10,540 bases of DNA from GCA-2733415 sp965178635 (lineage in GTDB: Bacteria > Bacteroidota > Bacteroidia > Flavobacteriales > Flavobacteriaceae). Shown here piece by piece: positions 1-6,551 of the stretch. Within the stretch, counting starts at the first letter, position 1. Each line of letters opens with the position of its first letter. The stretch lies in assembly GCA_965178635.1 (NCBI GenBank), contig CBCXVT010000037.1:1-10540 (forward strand). The letters run 5' to 3'. Below the pieces are notes generated by a model. It saw only the letters and a list, made by a program, of their open reading frames with translations, did no database searches and was not told where the DNA came from. The position numbers were made by a program, and so were the translations under genes.

Positions 1-233
1 TAAAACGAAAACATAGAGGGAAAGTAAAAGAAGAATACGAAATATTGAGCAAAAGAAAAACCATTGTTGACGGAGAAGGATACCAATTCCAAGCTAGAGG
101 ATGGAAATTTAATGAATTTGAAGTTTCAAATCCTGACAGATATTTAGAATATTATCCAGAGGTCGATGAACTGATTTTTACTTGCGAAATATTGAATATA
201 ATCCGAAATGAATTTGGGATATGGCAAAAATAA
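1..233 (+). CDS. 3' part of an unrecognised ORF, cut by the window edge
   Basis: The reading frame is open from the first bases of the window to a TAA at 231-233, giving about 76 visible residues ending in GIWQK. A TTG at 45 could start a 62-residue protein, but the frame stays open upstream with no stop, so I read this as the C-terminal end of a longer gene that begins outside the window. The visible part is charged and aromatic-rich (KFNEFEVSNPDRYLEYYPEV), with no membrane segment and no motif that I recognise. It is followed by noncoding sequence, a transposase remnant on the other strand, and then a plus-strand terminator at 568-618 that could end its transcript. It lies in the accessory part of the window and may be cargo of a mobile element. 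No function is proposed. Confidence 0.5.
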   Translation, partial: KRKHRGKVKEEYEILSKRKTIVDGEGYQFQARGWKFNEFEVSNPDRYLEYYPEVDELIFTCEILNIIRNEFGIWQK

Positions 234-272
234 CTATGCACAACAAAGAACTGAGTTAAAAAACAAGCAATT

Positions 273-437
273 TTAGGCTAAAATTGAAACAAAGTTTTCA
301 TCATAAGGTTGTCCGTTTTTTGCAATAGCAAAAGCCTGTTTTAGTAACTTATTTGCTACGGCTATTAATGCTAGTTTTTTACTCTTTCCTTTAGCTGTTA
401 TTATTTCGGTTGTTCCTAAATCTAATGATAACTCAAA
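273..437 (-). pseudogene. C-terminal remnant of an IS110-family transposase
   Basis: The minus strand encodes about 54 residues ending at a TAA (275-273). They include GKSKKLALIAVANKLLKQAF and then AIAKNGQPYDENF. Conserved KLALIAV-NKLLKQ-YDEN wording of this kind is, from memory, that of the extreme C-terminus of IS110/IS116/IS902-type DEDD transposases in Bacteroidota. Only this tail is present: the N-terminal DEDD domain and the catalytic serine region are missing. Upstream (437-527) the frame stays open but runs through the CAA repeat, where it would read 17 valines, so the original coding sequence was replaced or lost there. No ATG start is available. This is a decayed insertion-sequence end, not a working gene. 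The family call rests on pattern recognition of a short piece. Confidence 0.6.
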
Positions 438-457
438 AACCACCAACAACAACCAAC

Positions 458-510
<53 letters not shown>

Positions 511-567
511 GAAAAGTAGTCTAATTGTTAGAATGTTCTAATACTTTATATTAAAAACACCAACAAC

Positions 568-618
568 CCAACAGAGCAACAACAACTATTTAGTGTTGTT
601 GCTCTGTTGGTATTTTTT
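568..618 (+). terminator. Strong hairpin terminator with a CAACA-rich stem
   Basis: Left arm CCAACAGAGCAACAACA (568-584) pairs perfectly over 17 bp with TGTTGTTGCTCTGTTGG (594-610) around a 9-nt loop. TATTTTTT follows at once on the plus strand, the form of a rho-independent terminator for transcripts coming from the left. On the minus strand a weaker T-run follows about 10 nt beyond the stem, so some bidirectional action is possible. The stem sequence resembles the hairpin at 691-740: both carry CAACA, then GAG, then CAACAA. It may therefore belong to a repeat family and not be only a terminator. Confidence 0.7.
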
Positions 619-690
619 AATTAGAATAAATGTTAATCTGTTGAATTGTTGATGTTATCTGTAACAAACTGAAAAGCAACAGTTAAATAT

Positions 691-740
691 TCAACAACGA
701 GTCAACAAACCAGTATTGCAGTTTGTTGACTCGTTGTTGA
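691..740. repeat. 20-bp perfect inverted repeat (large hairpin), CAACAA-rich
   Basis: Arm TCAACAACGAGTCAACAAAC (691-710) is the exact reverse complement of GTTTGTTGACTCGTTGTTGA (721-740), separated by a 10-nt spacer (711-720). No T-tract follows on either strand, so this is not a standard intrinsic terminator although it lies about 35 bp past the stop of the minus-strand operon. Its right arm runs directly into four 11-bp tandem units. A further near copy of the inner arm (GTAACAAACTG) lies at 661-671. Possible roles are a recombinase or protein binding site, an mRNA 3' end structure, or a repeat-family member. The sequence alone does not decide. Confidence 0.85.
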
Positions 741-773
741 CTTGTTGTTGGCTTGTTGTTGGCTTGTTGTTTT
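730..773. repeat. Four 11-bp tandem units (CTTGTTGTTGG type)
   Basis: Units are CTCGTTGTTGA (730-740), CTTGTTGTTGG (741-751), CTTGTTGTTGG (752-762) and CTTGTTGTTTT (763-773). The two central units are identical and the outer ones differ at one to three places. The array ends exactly at the stop codon (776-774) of the minus-strand partner gene, and its first unit is part of the right arm of the 691-740 hairpin. The 11-bp period is close to one DNA turn, so equivalent bases would face one side of the helix. That arrangement is typical of sites bound by several protein copies, but slippage could also create it. Confidence 0.85.
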
Positions 774-1490
774 TCAAACCTTAAAAATAATCGATAATAG
801 CTCTTTTTCAGCAGCTTCAACAGTAATTAAAGGTGTTTTACTCAACTTCTTCTTAGAGGAAATTTTTGTTGTTGTTGGTAATTGAGGTACTACGATTTTT
901 TTAAAGTCTAATGGAGGTAAAGTAAAAATTCTATCTTCTTTATGATAGCGTTTAGTAATTTCTGGCAAATGCTTTTTGATCAAATCTGTTATATTAAACT
1001 TATCAAATGGCATATTATGTTTGTCAGGATAAAAATGTTTTATCAATTCGCCGAAATGATTTGAATGAAAAGTTAACTGAATCATAAAAACACCATACAT
1101 GTCTTTATGTAAATCTGACAAATCATTTTTATTATTATTTAACCAATCAGTTAGAAAAAACAAACAAGAAGCTGTCTCAAAATATTTTTCAATAATGTAA
1201 TCAAACTCATACTGTTTTAAAGTCCCTTTTAACTCAAGTAGTAAAAATAAATTACTTTCTAATTCTATTCCTTTAGACATTACATGTAATGAACAATCTT
1301 TACTATAAGAAAAAATTCCTTCTTTTTTACGATAATGAAGAGGCATATTAAATATCTCAAATTCTTCTAAAAATTGAAGTTCTTCTTTAACCTCTCCTGG
1401 AAGTTCAAATTCAGGTATAAAAAACACAAAACTATTCCATAAAGAAGAATGTAATTGATCATAAACATGTTGAGGTGAATTGTTAGTCAT
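774..1490 (-). CDS. Unrecognised 238-residue protein, coupled to the tyrosine recombinase
   Basis: I do not recognise a family. The protein starts at the ATG at 1490-1488, which overlaps the end of the recombinase gene by 8 bp (the bases AAATGACTAA hold both the new start and the recombinase stop). Its translation is therefore probably coupled to that gene. It has no signal peptide or clear membrane segment. It looks like a soluble, mostly helical protein rich in Phe, Glu, Lys and Leu in residues 1-170. A basic, low-complexity stretch follows (LPTTTKISSKKKLSKTP, about 204-220), then a short C-terminal helix ending IIFKV. The Thr run is encoded by CAA-type triplets like those of the downstream repeats. 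The TGA stop is directly followed by the 11-bp tandem units. By position it could be an accessory factor of the recombinase (directionality or DNA binding), which is inference only. Confidence 0.85.
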   Translation of the reverse strand: MTNNSPQHVYDQLHSSLWNSFVFFIPEFELPGEVKEELQFLEEFEIFNMPLHYRKKEGIFSYSKDCSLHVMSKGIELESNLFLLLELKGTLKQYEFDYIIEKYFETASCLFFLTDWLNNNKNDLSDLHKDMYGVFMIQLTFHSNHFGELIKHFYPDKHNMPFDKFNITDLIKKHLPEITKRYHKEDRIFTLPPLDFKKIVVPQLPTTTKISSKKKLSKTPLITVEAAEKELLSIIFKV

Positions 1491-2799
1491 TTATATTTTT
1501 TAGCATTTCTGAATAATCCTGAGGTAACTCCGCATCAATATCACGTAAATACTTCTCCAAAGCTGTCATAGAACTGTGCCCTGTAATAAGCATTAATTTA
1601 CTTTTAGCCTCAAAAGGAGAAGAGTTTGCAACCATTGCCCTATAAAGTTTAGTTATATAAGTATGTCTAAAGCTATATAAACCATAATCTTTACCTAAGT
1701 TAAACTTATCCTTAACTACTCTTCTAAAGCGTTTAGTAAAATAGTCTCTTTTATTATCTGTAGCAATATCCCATTCCCCTCCAATTTTTTCTGGAGTAAA
1801 CAATGAATGTTCTTTATTTAACATCGATAAATCTGGTAATTCATTATATAAAAGCTCAGGGATTATCTTAGTTTTTAATGGACTGTTTTTCGCTTTAAAT
1901 TGAACAGTTCTGTTTGTTAAATCTATACTTCCAATATTTAATCTGCATACTTCAATAGGTCTTAAAAAGTTAAAAGAAATGAACTTGATGAACAACAATA
2001 GTATTGGATCTTCTTTTTCTAAGTGCTTAAAAATCGCTTCTTGTGTTTCTTGTGTATATGTTTTATTACGTTGTGGTATAGATTTCAATATAGGAATCTT
2101 TTTAACAGCGTTTTGTTTCAAAATGTCATTATCTTCTAAAACTTGTAAAACACTGCTTAAATCAGCTCTGTAATTGTTCCTGTTACGTGCTGAATGATTT
2201 TCTAACACATGATTTAAAAAAGAAGATATTACTTTCTTATTTAAGTCTTCAATCGTGTTAACTTCTGGTTTGTATTTCTCAACCCATCTCACAAATATAT
2301 CAATCCTATTTTTGTAACTACGCTTAGTGGTTTCATTAACCAACTTTTCCTTAAACTTCAATCCTAAGTAAAGAGCCTGTTTGTAGGGCATTGCATCATC
2401 AAGTGCTTCAACAACATCTTTTGACACTGTTGTTGTTGCTGTTGTTGATTTTTCAGAAATGTTATCTGAGTGAAATTTTTCATACAAAGCAGTATTATCT
2501 TCAAAAGGATTGTAACCTTGTTTTAAAAGTTTTAATAATACTCTTCTATAGACCACTAAAACTTCCATGCGCTCAGCTTTGGTTTTATAAGAATTGACGC
2601 AACCGTAAAATGGCGTTACACGTTTTAGTTTACCTGTTTTAGGATTTCTAAATGAAAAATACACATACCAGCGCTTGGTCAAATCACCTTTGGCTGTATA
2701 AATTTTGGGGTCAGAAAAGTTGTGTTTCAAAGTTGAATCGTATGCAAAAACGTATGCATTATTGTATGCTTCGTTAAATATTTGCTTAAAATTAGTCAT
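1483..2799 (-). CDS. Tyrosine recombinase / site-specific integrase
   Basis: This 438-residue enzyme belongs to the phage-integrase family, which cuts and rejoins DNA through a 3'-phosphotyrosine. The N-terminal part (about 1-110) looks like an arm-type DNA-binding region. A Thr-rich linker follows (STTATTTVS, about 118-126), then a helical core-binding domain (about 138-230) and the catalytic domain (about 245-430). Visible active-site residues are Arg280 in FLRPIEV, a lysine in KAKNSPLK (about 302-304), Arg378 in YSFRHT, His408 in TGHSS and the nucleophile Tyr417 in LEKYL. The histidine of the usual HxxR box is Tyr375, a substitution also found in active relatives. The ATG at 2799 comes straight after the T-tract of the tRNA-fMet terminator, and the frame closes a few codons upstream, so no earlier start is credible. 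The stop overlaps the next gene. Position beside a tRNA suggests an integrative element. No intact target duplicate is seen in the window. Confidence 0.93.
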   Translation of the reverse strand: MTNFKQIFNEAYNNAYVFAYDSTLKHNFSDPKIYTAKGDLTKRWYVYFSFRNPKTGKLKRVTPFYGCVNSYKTKAERMEVLVVYRRVLLKLLKQGYNPFEDNTALYEKFHSDNISEKSTTATTTVSKDVVEALDDAMPYKQALYLGLKFKEKLVNETTKRSYKNRIDIFVRWVEKYKPEVNTIEDLNKKVISSFLNHVLENHSARNRNNYRADLSSVLQVLEDNDILKQNAVKKIPILKSIPQRNKTYTQETQEAIFKHLEKEDPILLLFIKFISFNFLRPIEVCRLNIGSIDLTNRTVQFKAKNSPLKTKIIPELLYNELPDLSMLNKEHSLFTPEKIGGEWDIATDNKRDYFTKRFRRVVKDKFNLGKDYGLYSFRHTYITKLYRAMVANSSPFEAKSKLMLITGHSSMTALEKYLRDIDAELPQDYSEMLKNIND

Positions 2800-2830
2800 A
2801 AAAAAACGGTTTAGTGATAACTAAACCGTT
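2800..2830 (-). terminator. Terminator of tRNA-fMet, touching the integrase start codon
   Basis: On the minus strand AACGGTTTAGT (2830-2820) and ACTAAACCGTT (2815-2805) form an 11-bp perfect stem with a 4-nt loop. Together with the stem's final bases this gives a run of seven T (2806-2800). The integrase ATG begins at the next base (2799). It lies 24 bp beyond the tRNA 3' end, as expected for the terminator of the tRNA transcript. Integrase transcription in this configuration would need read-through. Confidence 0.88.
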
Positions 2831-2853
2831 AATTCTGGGATATTTAAACCTAG

Positions 2854-2926
<73 letters not shown>

Positions 2927-2935
2927 CTGTGAGTG

Positions 2936-2965
2936 CAAATATACGACTGTTTTATGTTTTTACAA
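2936..2965 (-). promoter_or_regulatory. Bacteroidota-type promoter of the initiator tRNA
   Basis: On the minus strand TTG (2965-2963) is followed after 19 nt by TATATTTG (2943-2936), matching the phylum's -33 TTG / -7 TAnnTTTG pattern with proper spacing. Expected transcription start is near 2930, a few bases before the mature tRNA 5' end at 2926. Any integrase message formed in the integrated state would most simply come from this promoter by read-through. Confidence 0.75.
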
Positions 2966-3019
2966 GTATTTATGTAAAATATTTTTTGTAATTTGTACAC
3001 TTGTCTAATTTTTAAGCTC

Positions 3020-4927
3020 TTAAGACAACGAATCTATCTCTTCTTGTACCAATTCCCATTCTTCCATGTAGCCATTTAAAGTGTCTTTCTTCTTTTGATA
3101 GTTTTCAAAAAAGTTAGGTTTTGCAACTGTAGCATCATAATTAGTTTCCAACTCTACATCTATTGCTTTTATATCCCGTTCTAATTTATTAATGTTTGAC
3201 TCTACTTTACTGAGCTTATTATGCAGTCCCTTAATTTTTTTCTGTTCTTCGTATGATTGTTTTTTGTTTTCTTTTGGCACATGTTTAACAACATCTCGCT
3301 TTTCAACCTCTCGTAAATTCTCAACGTTACGTTCATCTAAATAATAATCAATATCACCAAGATATTCTCTTATCACGTGATCTTTAAATTCATAAACGGT
3401 TTTTGTTAAGCCTTGTAAGAAATCTCTATCGTGAGACACCAAAATCAATGTACCTTCAAATTTCTTTAAAGCCTCTTTTAATACATTTTTAGATTTGATA
3501 TCAAGATGGTTTGTTGGCTCATCCATAATCAACACATTCAGTGGTTGCAATAACATTTTAGCTAATGCCAAACGGTTACGCTCACCTCCAGAAAGTACTT
3601 TAACTTTTTTCTCAACTTCTTCACCTCTAAACAAAAATGACCCCAAGATATCTCTAACCTTACTTCTAGTTTTTTCATTTGCAGCATCAATCATCGTATC
3701 TTCAACGGTTTTATTTCCATCTAAATACTCAGCTTGATTTTGGGCGAAATAGCCTATCTGTACATTATGTCCAATCTTTAAATCACCTTTAAAAGAAATA
3801 TCATTGACCATCATTTTTGCTAATGTTGATTTCCCTTGTCCGTTTTGCCCAACAAATGCAATCTTACTTCCACGTTCAATCAACAAGTCAATATCTGTTA
3901 AAACGAGTTTGTCGCCATAACTTTTTGATAGGTTTTCTGCTTCTACAACAATTTTTCCAGGGGTTATAGATACCGGAAAATTTAAAGTCATCACACTATT
4001 ATCTTCTTCATCAACTTCAATTCGATCAATTTTATCAATTTTTTTGATTAATGATTGTGCCATAGTGGCCTTGTTAGCCTTTGCGCGGAATTTCTCAATT
4101 AACTTCTCCGTTTGTTCTATTTGTTTTTGTTGATTTTTTTGAGCCGCCATTTGTTGTGCTCTAATTTCACTACGCAACACTAAATATTGAGAATAAGGCT
4201 TATTATAGTCATAGATTCTACCTAAAGAAATTTCAATAGTTCTATTTGTGACATTATCTAAAAACATTTTATCATGAGATACAATAACTACAGCTCCCGG
4301 ATATGTTTTCAAGAACGATTCCAACCAAATAATAGATTCAATATCTAAATGGTTCGTTGGCTCATCTAATAATAAGATGTCGTTTTTTTGAAGCAACAAT
4401 TTAGCCAATTCAATACGCATACGCCAACCACCAGAAAAGGTATCAGTTAACTTATCAAAATCAGCTCTGTTAAACCCTAAACCTTGTAAAATACGTTCAG
4501 TTTCCCCTTGATAATTATACCCACCATGAATTTCATATTGATGCTGCAACTCAGTAACATCTTCAATTATTTTAGCATAGTCATCACTTTCATAATCTGT
4601 TCTAGAAGTCAACTCTTCATTTAACTCAGCAATTTGAAACTCTAATTTCTTTATGAGTTCAAACGCTTGATATGACTCTTCTAAAACAGTTCTCCCCGGA
4701 ATAAAATCAATATCTTGTCGTAAAAAACCAATCTGAATTTCTTTAGCTAAAGCTATTTGCCCTGTATCATATTCTTGATCACCAGATATGATTTTTAACA
4801 TCGTAGATTTTCCTGCGCCATTCTTACCTATTAAACCTGCACGGTCTCCCGCACCAAGTCTAAATGTAATTTCTTTAAATAAATCTTCTCCTTGAAAAGA
4901 GACTGATAAGTTGTGTATATTTAACAT
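3020..4927 (-). CDS. ABC-F family ATPase, YheS-like
   Basis: This is a soluble protein of 635 residues with two ATP-binding cassettes in one chain and no membrane domain, the ABC-F plan. Members act at the ribosomal E site or in translation quality control, and not in transport. First cassette: Walker A GKNGAGKST (34-42), signature FSGGW (164-168), Walker B ILLLDEP with TNHLD (184-195) and SHD (217-219). A basic helical linker (about 250-310) is the P-site tRNA-interaction motif region. Second cassette: Walker A GQNGQGKST (360-368), LSGGER (445-450), DEPTNHLD (469-476) and SHD (498-500). The C-terminal 95 residues are a charged coiled-coil of the type that ends Uup- and YheS-like members. Length and the FSGGWRMR wording fit YheS (about 637 residues in E. 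coli) best; Uup is the alternative. The gene is divergent from the DUF983 gene and has its own likely promoter. The true ribosomal role of this copy cannot be told. Confidence 0.95.
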   Translation of the reverse strand: MLNIHNLSVSFQGEDLFKEITFRLGAGDRAGLIGKNGAGKSTMLKIISGDQEYDTGQIALAKEIQIGFLRQDIDFIPGRTVLEESYQAFELIKKLEFQIAELNEELTSRTDYESDDYAKIIEDVTELQHQYEIHGGYNYQGETERILQGLGFNRADFDKLTDTFSGGWRMRIELAKLLLQKNDILLLDEPTNHLDIESIIWLESFLKTYPGAVVIVSHDKMFLDNVTNRTIEISLGRIYDYNKPYSQYLVLRSEIRAQQMAAQKNQQKQIEQTEKLIEKFRAKANKATMAQSLIKKIDKIDRIEVDEEDNSVMTLNFPVSITPGKIVVEAENLSKSYGDKLVLTDIDLLIERGSKIAFVGQNGQGKSTLAKMMVNDISFKGDLKIGHNVQIGYFAQNQAEYLDGNKTVEDTMIDAANEKTRSKVRDILGSFLFRGEEVEKKVKVLSGGERNRLALAKMLLQPLNVLIMDEPTNHLDIKSKNVLKEALKKFEGTLILVSHDRDFLQGLTKTVYEFKDHVIREYLGDIDYYLDERNVENLREVEKRDVVKHVPKENKKQSYEEQKKIKGLHNKLSKVESNINKLERDIKAIDVELETNYDATVAKPNFFENYQKKKDTLNGYMEEWELVQEEIDSLS

Positions 4928-4968
4928 ATATTGTTACAAATGTTACTTAATGCTAAACTAAAAAGCAT

Positions 4969-4976
4969 TAAATTTG
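4969..4976 (+). promoter_or_regulatory. Possible -7 box for the DUF983 gene
   Basis: TAAATTTG matches TAnnTTTG and would give a start near 4983, about 30 nt before the ATG at 5013. No good TTG lies at the proper distance upstream, so the call is weak. It overlaps one arm of a small dyad (TTAATGCT 4947-4954, AGCATTAA 4964-4971), which could be an operator or a leader hairpin of the divergent ABC-F transcript. Confidence 0.35.
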
Positions 4977-4994
4977 TTACTTTAAATTGAATCG

Positions 4995-5002
4995 CAAAAG
5001 TA
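4995..5002 (-). promoter_or_regulatory. Likely -7 box for the ABC-F gene
   Basis: The minus strand reads TACTTTTG, a match to the Bacteroidota -7 element TAnnTTTG. The -33 position (about 5022-5024) reads TTT in place of TTG. Expected transcription start is near 4988, giving a leader of about 60 nt before the ATG at 4927. The divergent DUF983 start lies just beyond, so the two promoters overlap. Confidence 0.5.
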
Positions 5003-5012
5003 CATAAAATAT

Positions 5013-5402
5013 ATGCTTAAAAAAGGTTATAAATTATATAGTATCTTATTTGGGAAATGCCCGAAATGTCATGAAGAAAGCATGTACAAAGAAAAAAATT
5101 TATTCAAATTAAATTCTACTCTAAAACTAAATGAAGAATGTAGTCATTGTAAATTAAACTACCATTTAGAACCTTCATTTTTTTACGGTTCAATGTATGT
5201 AAGTTACCCAATTGGAATTGCGTTTACTGTTCCTCCTTTTCTAATAAGTCATTTTGTTTGCGAGGCATCACTTTTAACTACCTTTTTTGCTATCACAGGA
5301 ACATTAATAGTTTCCTTGCCAATAATTGCGCGTCTATCAAGAAATTTATGGATAAACTTCTTTATCAATTATGATAAAAACGCTGTTAAGAAAGCAGCAT
5401 AA
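5013..5402 (+). CDS. DUF983 family zinc-ribbon membrane protein
   Basis: This 129-residue protein is of a common but uncharacterised family in Bacteroidota and Alphaproteobacteria. Two CxxC pairs are visible, Cys16-Cys19 (GKCPKCHEE) and Cys43-Cys46 (EECSHCKL), which should form one zinc ribbon. The family-typical EPSFFYGSMYVSYPIGIAF follows at about 53-71. Two membrane segments lie at about 62-83 and 87-108, then a basic tail ends in KKAA. The ATG start puts the first CxxC near the N-terminus, as usual for the family. Its start is divergent from the ABC-F gene, and its stop lies only 10 bp from the stop of the convergent oxidoreductase. No terminator hairpin is seen in that gap. The molecular function is unknown. 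Confidence 0.9.
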   Translation: MLKKGYKLYSILFGKCPKCHEESMYKEKNLFKLNSTLKLNEECSHCKLNYHLEPSFFYGSMYVSYPIGIAFTVPPFLISHFVCEASLLTTFFAITGTLIVSLPIIARLSRNLWINFFINYDKNAVKKAA

Positions 5403-5412
5403 TAAACAGATA

Positions 5413-6471
5413 CTATATTTCATTATACATTGATTCAAAACGAGAGCAGTTAATCTCTGCATTAAGCTCTTGTTTGTCCTCAATAAAATCATACAATTGT
5501 TTACTCGTAGTTGGAGCAACCATAACACCACGGGTTCCCATACCATTTAACACAAATAAATTCTTATGTATTGGATGTTGCCCTACTAGCGGCCTTCTAT
5601 CTTTAACTGTAGGCCTAATTCCTGCCAGTTGATCGACTACTTTATAATCACAGTTGATTAACTCATTTAACTTACTTAAAAGCTCCTCTTTTGCTTCAAG
5701 AGTAGATTCCCAAGATTTATCAGTCCAGTGATAAGTGGCGCCTACCAGATAATGATTTGGCTCATCTAATGGTATTATAAAAACTGAAGACTTGATAATT
5801 GATGTGACCTCTAATTCCTCAGATTCAATTATTAGAACTTCTCCTTTTGTACCATTTAGTGGCAAATATTTAAAATACGGATTTTTAAGCATCCCATAAC
5901 CTTCAGCAAAAACGATTTGTTTTGCCTTAAGGTTATTATAAATTATATGATCAGAATGGAATTCAATAGCTGAATAATTAAACTTCTCGTTTAAATATTG
6001 CTTATTACTAACAAGATCTGAACGGTAAGCTTGTAATAAGCTTGACACATTTAAACGACCAGCCTGTTTTACTTCACCATAATTACAATCTGCTAAAACT
6101 GACTTGTTAGTGTTAGGTTTAAAATTTGTTGACAAGAAAGGTGATAACAAAGGCTTGTCTGAGGCTATCAGCCAATTATTCTGTTCCTCTATAGCGTTAA
6201 ACACACGAAGAACAGGAAGCGGATTTAAAACAGAAACTTGTAGGCGTTGTTCAATAGCTTCATAAAAAGGGATCGCATATTCTAATTGAGGTAATGCATT
6301 CCAAGGTGATGTAAACCGTTTTAAAATGACAGGGTTATACATTCCACCTGCAACAACTGAAGATGAATTAACTGCTTCAGAAATTACAATAAATGACTTA
6401 TTGTGTTTTCGCAATTGCTCTGTAAAAGACACACCAGCCAATCCAAAACCTACAACTATATAATCCAACAT
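5413..6471 (-). CDS. FAD-dependent oxidoreductase of the DAO family
   Basis: The protein has 352 residues. The Rossmann dinucleotide fold starts at residue 3: DYIVVGFGLAG, with the GxGxxG glycines at 8, 10 and 13 and an acidic residue (Glu32) at the end of the second strand for the ribose. The C-terminal part has GIRPTVKDRRPLVG (284-297) and NGMGTRG (309-315), the FAD-contacting motifs of the D-amino-acid oxidase/glycine oxidase fold. The substrate cannot be told from sequence. An amine or amino acid is typical of the family. No signal peptide or membrane segment is seen, so it is probably cytosolic. The start is set by the position of the Rossmann motif. It lies downstream of gldN in the same orientation but behind a strong terminator, so it is probably a separate unit. 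I see no convincing promoter in the 80-bp gap. Confidence 0.9.
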   Translation of the reverse strand: MLDYIVVGFGLAGVSFTEQLRKHNKSFIVISEAVNSSSVVAGGMYNPVILKRFTSPWNALPQLEYAIPFYEAIEQRLQVSVLNPLPVLRVFNAIEEQNNWLIASDKPLLSPFLSTNFKPNTNKSVLADCNYGEVKQAGRLNVSSLLQAYRSDLVSNKQYLNEKFNYSAIEFHSDHIIYNNLKAKQIVFAEGYGMLKNPYFKYLPLNGTKGEVLIIESEELEVTSIIKSSVFIIPLDEPNHYLVGATYHWTDKSWESTLEAKEELLSKLNELINCDYKVVDQLAGIRPTVKDRRPLVGQHPIHKNLFVLNGMGTRGVMVAPTTSKQLYDFIEDKQELNAEINCSRFESMYNEI

Positions 6472-6495
6472 CTAAATTTGGTTTTAATGCAAAAT

Positions 6496-6525
6496 AAAAA
6501 AACTCCTACAAATGTAGGAGTTTTT
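6496..6525 (-). terminator. Terminator of the gldKLMN operon
   Basis: AAAAACTCCTACA (6498-6510) and TGTAGGAGTTTTT (6513-6525) are perfect reverse complements. The GC-containing core is CTCCTAC/GTAGGAG. On the minus strand the stem is followed by seven T (6502-6496), making a strong intrinsic terminator about 30 bp past the gldN stop. T5 on the plus side could also stop opposite transcription. Confidence 0.85.
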
Positions 6526-6551
6526 ATGCTATAATAAATTGGAGAAATTTA

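Noticed and set aside
730..773. Tandem repeats as a CRISPR array
   Set aside because: Units are 11 bp with no spacers, and no cas gene is in the window.
1979..2597. Two short plus-strand ORFs opposite the integrase
   Set aside because: Both are antisense to the recombinase catalytic and linker regions, and one is mostly leucine from the TTG-rich run.
1483..2799. Integron integrase IntI
   Set aside because: It has the general tyrosine recombinase residues, but I could not see the IntI-specific extra segment, and the tRNA location fits an element integrase better.
3495..3737. 80-codon plus-strand ORF opposite the ABC-F gene
   Set aside because: It lies opposite the second ABC cassette (signature and Walker B motifs) and is a shadow of a strongly supported gene.
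5346..5546. 66-codon minus-strand ORF across the convergent gene ends
   Set aside because: It overlaps two better supported genes in other frames and shows no domain.
6509..6516. TACATTTG on the minus strand as a promoter for the FAD oxidoreductase
   Set aside because: It matches the -7 pattern but lies inside the gld terminator stem, and no TTG is found at the right distance upstream.
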